NCBI GenBank assembly: GCA_007116835.1
Contig: SKHS01000114.1
Coordinates: 1-6,680 of the forward strand
DNA: 6,680 nt
Source: Halomonas sp.
GTDB taxonomy: Bacteria; Pseudomonadota; Gammaproteobacteria; Pseudomonadales; Halomonadaceae
Direction: 5' to 3'
Shown: positions 1 to 5,855 of the stretch, piece by piece
Layout: every line of letters begins with the position of its first letter
Numbering within the stretch: position 1 is the stretch's first letter
Position numbers and translations under genes: made by a program
Notes under the pieces: generated by a model
Told to the model about the DNA's origin: nothing
Databases searched by the model: none
Seen by the model: the letters and a program-made list of their open reading frames with translations, nothing else

Positions 1-805
1 CATCTAACGCGATACGCTCACCGGGAGCCACTTCAATTTGCGCGTGCAAGGCCACCTCCTCGGCAGGCAGCGTTATGCGCTGATCGCGCTGCCATACGGC
101 CACCCTCATGCTAGGCAGCACCAACCCTTCAAAAGCTTTTAACCCACGCTGTCTGCATAGGGTTTCCACCAGCCGCCCAACGAGCAAAAGCACAATCAGC
201 ATGACAGCGGTATCAAAATACACCTCTACCGAGCCACGCCACAAAAGCCCTACCGATACCAGCATCGCCCCCGCTACACCTAAGCTTACCAGCACATCCA
301 TACCGGGGCGCTTAGCCTGCAGCGTGCGCCATCCTGCTCGATAGAAAGGGAATCCTGAATAGAGCACCACGGGTAGTGCAAATGCACCAGAGATCCATGC
401 CAACACACTTTCTAGCTGCGGAGTAGGTAGCGCGCCAGCGTAAATAAGCAGCGATGCCAGCATCGTCCACATACCGAACACTGCGCCGACAATGAGCCGA
501 AGCACCAGATAACGGCTCTCTTTTTCAAGGCGAGTATGGGCATCTTGAACACCTTCAAGCGCCGTTAACCGATAGCCAATTCGTCTGACGCTGGGCGCCA
601 ATGCAGCCAGCTGGATGGCCTTAGGGGTGCCTTTGACCCATACCGTCGCCGTTGGATAGTGAACGCTCGCCTCAACGACGCCTGGTAGGCGCTTCAGCGT
701 GCCCTCCACGGCCAACGCACAGCTGGTACACCACATGCCGTGCAGGCTATAAAGCGGTGCCTCTACCGGCTCTGCCTCTTGGCGCTGACGTTCTTCATCA
801 ACCAT
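1..805 (-). CDS. Heavy-metal P-type ATPase (probable Cu+ exporter), N-terminal part
   Basis: Only the first 268 residues lie in the window; the reading frame is open to base 1. Seen: an N-terminal metal-binding domain with GMWCTSC (Cys26 and Cys29) over about residues 17-85; then membrane helices at roughly 100-125, 132-152, 169-189 and 196-216, with the family signatures PGMDVLVSLG (167-176) and YFDTAVML (196-203); then the start of the actuator domain, ending in VAPGERIALD. The phosphorylation site (DKTGT) and the transmembrane CPx motif are beyond the edge, so the substrate is inferred. This P1B ATPase family moves Cu+ out of the cytoplasm, and FixI/CcoI/CtpA-type members feed copper to heme-copper oxidases. 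Position as the last visible gene of a caa3 oxidase operon favours that role. The ATG at 805 is the only sensible start, because an in-frame TGA lies at 812-814. The ribosome site is weak (GAG only). A detoxifying CopA is the alternative. Confidence 0.93.
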   Translation of the reverse strand, partial: MVDEERQRQEAEPVEAPLYSLHGMWCTSCALAVEGTLKRLPGVVEASVHYPTATVWVKGTPKAIQLAALAPSVRRIGYRLTALEGVQDAHTRLEKESRYLVLRLIVGAVFGMWTMLASLLIYAGALPTPQLESVLAWISGAFALPVVLYSGFPFYRAGWRTLQAKRPGMDVLVSLGVAGAMLVSVGLLWRGSVEVYFDTAVMLIVLLLVGRLVETLCRQRGLKAFEGLVLPSMRVAVWQRDQRITLPAEEVALHAQIEVAPGERIALD

Positions 806-820
806 CGCTCGTCAACCGTG

Positions 821-1177
821 TTACAGGCAAGGTGGCACACCCATAATGGGCAGCGCCACAAACACGACACTGAAGGCAGAGAACAGATATAGCCACGCCG
901 ATACCACGGCATTGAATCGATCTCGCCCCTGGTGCTGTTTCGCTACCAGATAACACCCCCAGGTCAGCAACAGCAGCAACCCGGTAGTCACGATGCTGAC
1001 TATCAGCAGCCCGCCGTTTAGCAACGTAAAAACGCCTTGCTCAGGTGCAGGGGCAAAGGCTTCACAAGCCACCGCGTGCCCACCATAAACAGCAATAAAC
1101 CAAATGCACCACAGTGTGAGACCCACCACAAAGTGCAGTGGATGTGTTAAATGCAGGCGTTTCAGCATGGTGTCCAT
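821..1177 (-). CDS. Small three-helix membrane protein of the oxidase operon, function unknown
   Basis: The product has 118 residues, and I do not recognise an assigned function. Predicted membrane helices lie at about 14-36, 52-79 and 88-112, so most of the protein is in the inner membrane. The first helix carries Cys24 and the segment YGGHAVACEA, giving His34 and Cys38; further cysteines are Cys75 and Cys117, the latter in the tail PPCL. No lipobox or CXXCH is present. The gene starts 5 nt after the ctaD stop with a strong AGGAGGG site 8 nt before the ATG, and ends 15 nt before the ATPase gene. It therefore sits between a copper enzyme and a probable copper pump. Possible roles are an accessory oxidase subunit or an assembly/metal-handling factor; both are inference. 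It does not look like Cox11/CtaG, SURF1, SCO or heme A synthase. Met4 (1168) is an alternative start, but the ribosome site favours 1177. Confidence 0.88.
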   Translation of the reverse strand: MDTMLKRLHLTHPLHFVVGLTLWCIWFIAVYGGHAVACEAFAPAPEQGVFTLLNGGLLIVSIVTTGLLLLLTWGCYLVAKQHQGRDRFNAVVSAWLYLFSAFSVVFVALPIMGVPPCL

Positions 1178-1182
1178 GGCGA

Positions 1183-3708
1183 TTACCCTCCTACTACGCG
1201 GGGCAGTACGGCGATTGAACCCACTAATACCAAGAAAGTCACCACGTTATAGCGCCAAAGCTGAGCAACAACCGCTGGCTCGAAAGGCGCATGGGCACCC
1301 ACATAGCCATAGCCCACGCGTAAGCCTTGCATCAGCGTAAGAACCACGGCCAACCCCCCATGAAATAGCACATATATCAACCCTACCAGTAACACCGCAT
1401 CATGACTGGTTTGGGTCGGTGACAGGTTGGCGCTGTACAGCACCCACCCGGTTAACACGACTTGTACAGCCCCCAGCGCGCCAGCCAGATACAAGCCTAC
1501 GCCCAACCGCTCATCACACTGATGACGCAGCCTTCTTACCATTTTTTCCATCACCACAGCGCCCGCCGCTATCGCGATGCCCGCAGTGACCAGCAAGGGT
1601 AGCGAAAGCGGCGACGTGTCTGGCATACGCCACTCCGGCGACACCGTCCAAAGATAAAACCAGCCAAATAGGTAGGAAAGAAAAAATGAGCCGTTGGCCA
1701 GCAAGAACACCGCCATTGCCCATAGCCCTGGCCCATCCATGGTGCGAGAGTGAAGCGGCGGGTCACCTGGGGCAACAGCGGCCTCCGGTGCGGCGATAGG
1801 ATGAGCGCCGTTTTCCCACGACCAGCGTAGTAAAAACACGCCAGCAATCAGTACAAAAATACCTGCCAGCGCATACACGCGTACTAGCAAGCTAATACAC
1901 ACCACTGCCAACGCTGCTGCTGCCAATAGCGGCCACCAGGAGTTGCCTGGCAGGTGAATAATTTCCCGTACTTTTCCGGTGATCGGGTCGGTGCCCCACA
2001 TTTCCCGCCGACCATGGACCGGTACCGCTAACCCATGCTTTCCTTCTGCCATGGTGTAAGGCAAGTTAGGGTCGTCCCACAGCGGGTGGCGAGTTTCGAC
2101 GTTAGGCAGGCTAACAAAATTATAGGCGCTGGGAGGCATGCTGTTCGCCCACTCCAACGTGTCAGCATTCCAAGGGTTATGTTTAGCGGGCTTACCAAAG
2201 CGGAAGTGCAACGCTATATCTAGCAGCACCATGGCGATGCCTGCTGACAAAACAAAACTACTCACTGATGAGAGCAAGTTATAAATTTCCCATCCTGAGC
2301 CAGCCTCGTAGGTATAAACTCGGCGGGGCATACCTAAAAGGCCCGTCCAGTGCATGATCAGGAACGTACCGTTGAAGCCTAAAAAGGTCAGCCAGAAGCC
2401 CCAGCGGCCAAGGTTTTCTGATGGCATCCGTCCCGAAAATAGCGGCAGCCAATAATAAAGTCCGGCGATAAGCGGGAAAAACATGCCGCCCACCAGTACA
2501 TAGTGCATGTGGGCCACCACAAAATGGGTATCGTGCACCTGCCAGTTAAACGGCACCAGCGCCAGCATCACCCCTGTTAAGCCACCACAAACAAAGATAA
2601 TCAAAAAGCCCATCACCCACAGCATCGGCAGCTTCATTTTAGGTTTTCCCAGCCATAGCGTGGCTAACCATACAAACACTTGGATAGCAGTGGGCACGGC
2701 TACCAACATGCTCGCTGCTGAGAAAAATGCCTGTGCTAGCTGTGGAATGCCCACCGTGAACATGTGGTGAACCCATAACCCAAAGCTAATAAACCCGGTC
2801 ACGATAATCGCGAAGACGACCCAGCCGTAACCAACTATCGGGCGCCCAGCGAATACCGGTATTAGCGTAGAAACAATGCCTGCCGCGGGCAGGAAAATAA
2901 TGTAAACCTCGGGGTGACCAAACAGCCAGAATAGGTGCTGCCAAAGGATAGGGTCACCGCCACCTGCGATTGCAAAAAACGGCATTCCCACTGCGCGCTC
3001 CAGTTCAAGCAGTACGCTCGCTAAAATTAGCGGGGGAAAGCCGATCACAATCATCAACGCCATGGCCAGAATGTACCAAGCAAACAGCGGCATTTTATGC
3101 AGTGCCATGCCCTGTGTCCGCGTACGCAAAATCGACACTACCAACTCAACACCCGCCGACACCGCCGAGATTTCCACAAAGGTGATGCCTAACAACCAGA
3201 AGTCCGAGCCAAGACCCGGTGCATATTCGCTGCTGCTCAACGGGGTGTACATAAACCAGCCGCTTGAGGGAGCCATTTCAATAATCAGGCTGAACGTTAA
3301 AATAATGCCGCCAAACAGGTAGCAGAAATAACCCAACGAGGTTAACCGCGGGCACACCAAGTCACGGGCACCAATCATTTTGGGTATTAAGTAAATTGCC
3401 AGCCCTTCAAGCATGGGAATGGCAAATAGAAACATCATCACCGTGCCGTGCATGGTGGTGACCTGGTTATAGATATCCGGTGACATAAAGTCTTGATCAG
3501 GCATCGCCAACTGAGTGCGCACCAGCATCGCGAGAATGCCGCCGATCAAGAAAAACACCATACCAGTGACCATAAAACGCAGGCCAAGGGTGGTGTGATT
3601 GACGATGGTTAAGGCTTTAAGCCCCTTTGGATTTCCCCAAATGTCGTGCAGTTCTTCGTGCAACTGCTGAGGATCATGTTCAATGGCTTCTTGATTCACG
3701 CTTTTCAT
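1183..3708 (-). CDS. ctaD: Cytochrome c oxidase subunit I+III fusion (caa3 type)
   Basis: The product (841 residues) is the catalytic subunit of a proton-pumping heme-copper oxidase that reduces O2 to water in the inner membrane. Residues ~40-505 form a 12-helix subunit I. Heme a ligands are His87 (MHGT) and His402, heme a3 ligand His400 (AHMHY), CuB ligands His265, His314 and His315, with the crosslinking Tyr269. Glu267 in GHPEVY marks an A1-type enzyme. His392/Asp393 fit the Mg site and Arg462/Arg463 the heme propionates. Residues ~590-841 form a seven-helix subunit III. Odd points: Gln343 occupies the place of the K-pathway lysine (PTAIQVF against the usual PTGIKVF); Ile105 and Thr123 replace the D-pathway asparagines although Asp116 remains; Asn672 replaces the buried subunit III glutamate. 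The chosen ATG overlaps the coxB stop as ATGA. A frame-extending TTG at 3729 is less likely. The last two glycine codons form the ribosome site of the next gene. Confidence 0.97.
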   Translation of the reverse strand: MKSVNQEAIEHDPQQLHEELHDIWGNPKGLKALTIVNHTTLGLRFMVTGMVFFLIGGILAMLVRTQLAMPDQDFMSPDIYNQVTTMHGTVMMFLFAIPMLEGLAIYLIPKMIGARDLVCPRLTSLGYFCYLFGGIILTFSLIIEMAPSSGWFMYTPLSSSEYAPGLGSDFWLLGITFVEISAVSAGVELVVSILRTRTQGMALHKMPLFAWYILAMALMIVIGFPPLILASVLLELERAVGMPFFAIAGGGDPILWQHLFWLFGHPEVYIIFLPAAGIVSTLIPVFAGRPIVGYGWVVFAIIVTGFISFGLWVHHMFTVGIPQLAQAFFSAASMLVAVPTAIQVFVWLATLWLGKPKMKLPMLWVMGFLIIFVCGGLTGVMLALVPFNWQVHDTHFVVAHMHYVLVGGMFFPLIAGLYYWLPLFSGRMPSENLGRWGFWLTFLGFNGTFLIMHWTGLLGMPRRVYTYEAGSGWEIYNLLSSVSSFVLSAGIAMVLLDIALHFRFGKPAKHNPWNADTLEWANSMPPSAYNFVSLPNVETRHPLWDDPNLPYTMAEGKHGLAVPVHGRREMWGTDPITGKVREIIHLPGNSWWPLLAAAALAVVCISLLVRVYALAGIFVLIAGVFLLRWSWENGAHPIAAPEAAVAPGDPPLHSRTMDGPGLWAMAVFLLANGSFFLSYLFGWFYLWTVSPEWRMPDTSPLSLPLLVTAGIAIAAGAVVMEKMVRRLRHQCDERLGVGLYLAGALGAVQVVLTGWVLYSANLSPTQTSHDAVLLVGLIYVLFHGGLAVVLTLMQGLRVGYGYVGAHAPFEPAVVAQLWRYNVVTFLVLVGSIAVLPRVVGG
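1186..1192 (-). promoter_or_regulatory. Strong ribosome binding site formed by the last ctaD codons
   Basis: AGGAGGG reads on the minus strand across the terminal Gly-Gly codons of ctaD (GGA GGG) just before its TAA, 8 nt from the ATG of the small membrane protein. It fixes the start at 1177 and implies that ribosomes finishing ctaD can reinitiate. Confidence 0.8.
3705..3708 (-). other. ATGA stop/start overlap of coxB and ctaD
   Basis: The last four bases of coxB read ATGA on the minus strand: TGA ends coxB and ATG starts ctaD. The nearest Shine-Dalgarno-like GGAG (3720-3723) is 11 nt from the ATG, longer than optimal, which suits translational coupling and matched output of the two oxidase subunits. 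Confidence 0.8.
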
Positions 3709-4790
3709 GGGGTCAAGGTCTCCAGCCAAGCACCCAGGGCATCCAAGGTGTCCGTTTCAAGGTCATCGTGGGCAGGCATTTTATTGCCGGTCTTAAGCGA
3801 CTGATGATGCTTAAGCCAGTGGCTAACGGCACCCTCCTCCATGGCGATAACCCCCGCGCCTAACGTGGCACGACTGCCAATATCCGACAAATCCGGCCCT
3901 ATCGTGCCACTACTAACCCCGGCGACCCGATGACAGCTGGCACAGTGAGTTAGAAACGCCTCGCGCGCGTCATCATGAGCGGCATCCTCGGTGGCTAGCT
4001 GATTAAGTTGCTCATCTTGTCGGCTAGCCAGCCAGGTATCGAACTCCTCGCGAGGCATCGCTTCAACATAGAGATGCATATTGGCATGCCCCACACCGCA
4101 CAGCTCTGCGCACTGGGCACCGAATACCGCCGGTATGTCTGCTTCCAGGCGAATCTTGTTGACACGCCCTGGAATCATATCGATTTTGCCCCCCAGACGC
4201 GGAATCCAGAAACCATGGATAACATCAGCCCCGCTCACATGGAAATCTACCGGCTCTCCTACTGGCATCACTAAGTGATTGGCAGTCACTACGACGCTGT
4301 TACCTTCCGAGTCGCTCCCCTGTGCTTGCGGATAGCGCACTTCAAACCACCACTGGTGGCCAATCACTTCGATGACGTCCGGTGGATCACTCAAAGGCAA
4401 CGGCAGCATGCGTTGGCCAGCGGGAACACCAAAGGCTAACAGCGCGGTAATACTGGCGACCGGCAATATAATGCCTCCCCCTACAATCCAGCGGCGGGCA
4501 ATGCGGCGCTCCTGTGCAGGGGTGCGAACAACGTCCCTAGGCTTAAAGGTGTAAAGCCAGCAAGCCGTTACCCCGATCAGCACTACCGTGCCAAAACTAA
4601 GCATCACCCACCAGATGAGACGCACATCTCGCGCAGCCTGCCCTGCAGGGTCTAAGATAGACTTATCACCTGCACACCCCGCCAATGACGCCAATACCGC
4701 AAACCATACGACAAACAGTGCGCGGTTGACCCATCGACGCGATGGGCGTTGAATGGCGAGGATGCACCTAGCGCAATTGCGTTCACTCAT
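3705..4790 (-). CDS. coxB: Cytochrome c oxidase subunit II with fused cytochrome c (caa3), lipoprotein
   Basis: This 361-residue subunit takes electrons from the respiratory chain and passes them through CuA to subunit I. The N-terminus has a signal sequence ending in the lipobox LAGC, so Cys39 is probably lipidated. Two membrane helices follow (about 56-81 and 101-123). The periplasmic cupredoxin domain has the aromatic stretch HQWWFEVRYP (145-154) and all CuA ligands: His191, Cys227, Glu229, Cys231, His235 and Met238. A C-terminal mono-heme cytochrome c domain (~272-361) has CASCH (283-287) and Met338 in KMPAH as likely axial ligand. This architecture defines caa3 oxidases, which carry their own tethered electron donor. 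I chose ATG 4790 because AGGGAAG lies 6 nt upstream and the signal peptide then has normal length. An upstream in-frame ATG at 4844 would add 18 non-signal-like residues and overlap the divergent gene. The stop overlaps the ctaD start. Confidence 0.97.
   Translation of the reverse strand: MSERNCARCILAIQRPSRRWVNRALFVVWFAVLASLAGCAGDKSILDPAGQAARDVRLIWWVMLSFGTVVLIGVTACWLYTFKPRDVVRTPAQERRIARRWIVGGGIILPVASITALLAFGVPAGQRMLPLPLSDPPDVIEVIGHQWWFEVRYPQAQGSDSEGNSVVVTANHLVMPVGEPVDFHVSGADVIHGFWIPRLGGKIDMIPGRVNKIRLEADIPAVFGAQCAELCGVGHANMHLYVEAMPREEFDTWLASRQDEQLNQLATEDAAHDDAREAFLTHCASCHRVAGVSSGTIGPDLSDIGSRATLGAGVIAMEEGAVSHWLKHHQSLKTGNKMPAHDDLETDTLDALGAWLETLTP
4726..4754 (+). promoter_or_regulatory. Possible sigma-70 promoter for the DUF2231 gene, inside coxB
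   Basis: TTGACC (4726-4731) and TTGAAT (4749-4754) are separated by 17 bp, about 90 bp upstream of the DUF2231 start and within the coxB signal-peptide codons. The -35 matches consensus at five of six bases and the -10 at four. Such a match can arise by chance. Confidence 0.25.
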
Positions 4791-4842
4791 TAGCGGCTTC
4801 CCTAAGTTGCTATTTCCATGGGTCTGTCCACAGGAAGTGACC
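4791..4842. promoter_or_regulatory. Divergent intergenic region between coxB and the DUF2231 gene
   Basis: These 52 bp hold the ribosome sites of both genes: AGGGAAG for coxB (4797-4803, minus) and AGGAAG for the DUF2231 gene (4832-4837, plus). There is no room for two complete promoters, so at least one must lie inside the opposite coding region. I see no convincing sigma-70 promoter for coxB. The palindrome CATG (4842-4845) supplies an ATG on both strands, of which only the plus-strand one is used in this annotation. Confidence 0.6.
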
Positions 4843-5301
4843 ATGACACAAACACCCCAACGTTCGATTAAGAGCCGCGCTTCGCTGGCGGGCCACCCAC
4901 TGCACCCAGTGATGATTCACTTTCCTGTCGCCGCCTTGATGGCACTGGTAGCCAGCGATCTGGCCTATTGGTATACCCACGACCCTTTTTGGCTGCGCAG
5001 CGGGCTGTGGCTGGCGGGTGTGGGCGCGTTCGGCGGCTGGATTGCCTCGATTGCCGGCATCATTGATTTGGTCACGGTGTCTAGGATTCGCCGTTTGATT
5101 ACCGGCTGGAGCCACGCCATTGTGGCCGTTGTGATGCTCTCGCTGGCGTCGCTTAACTGGCTGCTTCGCTTCAATGAGCCCAGCGCTGTGCTGCCCTGGG
5201 GAATGGCTATCTCCCTGGTCACTGGCGGTTTGATCGCCTTGACGGGATGGCTTGGTGGGCAGCTGGTTTACGAACACGCTGTTGGTGTGGACGTCGATTA
5301 A
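4843..5301 (+). CDS. DUF2231 family four-helix membrane protein
   Basis: The product has 152 residues. The N-terminal GHPLHPVMIHFPVA (17-30) and C-terminal GWLGGQLVYEHAVGV (135-149) are the hallmarks of the DUF2231 family, an uncharacterised group of integral membrane proteins. Predicted helices lie at about 23-44, 54-78, 89-108 and 115-139. His18, His21, His26, His91 and His145 sit in or next to helices; several look like the family's conserved histidines and could bind heme or metal, which is inference. The gene is transcribed away from coxB across only 52 bp and ends 36 bp from the convergent CopD-like gene. Shared control with the oxidase is plausible. The ATG at 4843 has AGGAAG 5 nt upstream and puts the HPLHP motif at its usual distance from the N-terminus. 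A longer frame starting at 4753 lies inside coxB and is rejected. Confidence 0.93.
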   Translation: MTQTPQRSIKSRASLAGHPLHPVMIHFPVAALMALVASDLAYWYTHDPFWLRSGLWLAGVGAFGGWIASIAGIIDLVTVSRIRRLITGWSHAIVAVVMLSLASLNWLLRFNEPSAVLPWGMAISLVTGGLIALTGWLGGQLVYEHAVGVDVD

Positions 5302-5320
5302 GCGTTTCTTCTGCTCGACT

Positions 5321-5340
5321 GGATGCTTTATCATCCTTTA
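5321..5340 (+). terminator. Weak hairpin between convergent genes
   Basis: GGATG (5321-5325) and CATCC (5332-5336) can pair around a 6-nt loop, followed on the plus strand by TTTA. It lies between the DUF2231 stop and the convergent CopD-like stop, where a terminator is expected. The 5-bp stem and short T-run make it a poor intrinsic terminator. Confidence 0.25.
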
Positions 5341-5763
5341 GCTCCAGTTCAGCGGTTTAGCGAGGACAACGCCTAGCACGCCTAACATGCCCGTCAGCGC
5401 TAATAGTAGTGCAAGCAGTGTAGCGGTCTTAACACCGCGACTAATACCCATCTCCAGGCGCAAAATTAACCAGCCGAAACAGCCGTGGGCAGCCACCATT
5501 AGCACCACCGCGCCCAACTTCAGAATTAACCACCCACCAAGAAGGCCATGCAGCAGGAACAGTAACGTGCCGGAGGCGATAGCGACCAGCGCCGCTGGCG
5601 TTGCAATAGAGTTGTAGAAAAACCGCGGCATTGGGGGTGCAGTTTGGGAAAAGCCAGCATCTTTGCGCAGCTGAAGCGAATGCTGAAGAAGTGCAGGTAA
5701 GTAGAGAAGTGCGCCGCACCAGATGACCAGCGCGGCAATGTGAAGCAGTTTAAGCCATGGCAT
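5338..5763 (-). CDS. CopD/HemJ-like four-helix inner-membrane protein
   Basis: The product has 141 residues with predicted helices at about 5-27, 52-74, 77-102 and 113-135. The pattern LKLLHIAALVIWCGALLYLP (4-23), a middle segment with NSIATPAALV (51-60), and GGWLILKL (76-83) followed by His93 fits the superfamily that contains the copper-resistance membrane protein CopD and the protoporphyrinogen oxidase HemJ. His8, Lys82 and His93 are the candidate functional residues. CopD members are linked to periplasmic copper uptake and HemJ to heme synthesis; the sequence alone does not decide which applies. The length is close to that of HemJ, while the motifs are looser than in true HemJ. The gene is convergent with the DUF2231 gene and 92 bp downstream of the DUF2797 gene. 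The ATG has AAGGAAG 5 nt upstream. Either copper or heme supply would suit a caa3 locus. Confidence 0.85.
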   Translation of the reverse strand: MPWLKLLHIAALVIWCGALLYLPALLQHSLQLRKDAGFSQTAPPMPRFFYNSIATPAALVAIASGTLLFLLHGLLGGWLILKLGAVVLMVAAHGCFGWLILRLEMGISRGVKTATLLALLLALTGMLGVLGVVLAKPLNWS

Positions 5764-5787
5764 CGAGGCTTCCTTGCGTTGCGAAGG

Positions 5788-5807
5788 CAGAGTAAAGTTA
5801 AACTCTG
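5788..5807. repeat. Inverted repeat CAGAGT-N8-ACTCTG upstream of the CopD-like gene
   Basis: Two perfect 6-bp arms (5788-5793 and 5802-5807) flank an AT-rich 8-bp spacer, 24 bp before the CopD-like start. The symmetry fits a dimeric regulator's operator. It lacks the T-run expected of a terminator for the upstream DUF2797 gene. The arms are short, so chance is possible. Confidence 0.35.
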
Positions 5808-5821
5808 TTAACCTTAGTCAA
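5791..5821 (-). promoter_or_regulatory. Possible promoter for the CopD-like gene
   Basis: On the minus strand TTGACT (5816-5821) lies 19 bp from TTTACT (5791-5796), followed by 27 bp to the ATG at 5763. The spacer is 2 bp longer than ideal. The -10 candidate overlaps one arm of the inverted repeat, which would suit repression. Confidence 0.25.
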
Positions 5822-5855
5822 CTGATGCCCGTCTGGCTAGGTGATATACCCAGAA

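Noticed and set aside
1514..1847. Two overlapping minus-strand frames inside the subunit III part of ctaD
   Set aside because: They are out of frame with a continuous, family-matching fusion protein and have no ribosome sites of note.
2507..3322. Several plus-strand frames opposite subunit I
   Set aside because: Compositional shadows of the conserved membrane protein on the other strand.
3709..3729. Extension of ctaD to a TTG start at 3729
   Set aside because: The ATG at 3708 forms a classic ATGA overlap with coxB; the extra seven residues include no family feature.
4800..4830. TGGACA as a -35 for coxB on the minus strand
   Set aside because: At 15-18 bp spacing no hexamer resembles a -10 (best is ACTTAG-like), so it is not supported as a promoter.
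4753..4842. Longer start for the DUF2231 gene
   Set aside because: The extra 30 residues lie antisense within coxB and its leader; AGGAAG directly precedes the ATG at 4843.
4791..4844. N-terminal extension of coxB to the ATG at 4844
   Set aside because: It would add 18 residues before a good ribosome site and normal lipoprotein signal, and would overlap the start codon of the divergent DUF2231 gene.
4810..5334. 174-residue minus-strand frame antisense to the DUF2231 gene
   Set aside because: Low-complexity, Gln/Arg/His-rich composition with no motif; it is the mirror of a well-supported membrane protein gene.
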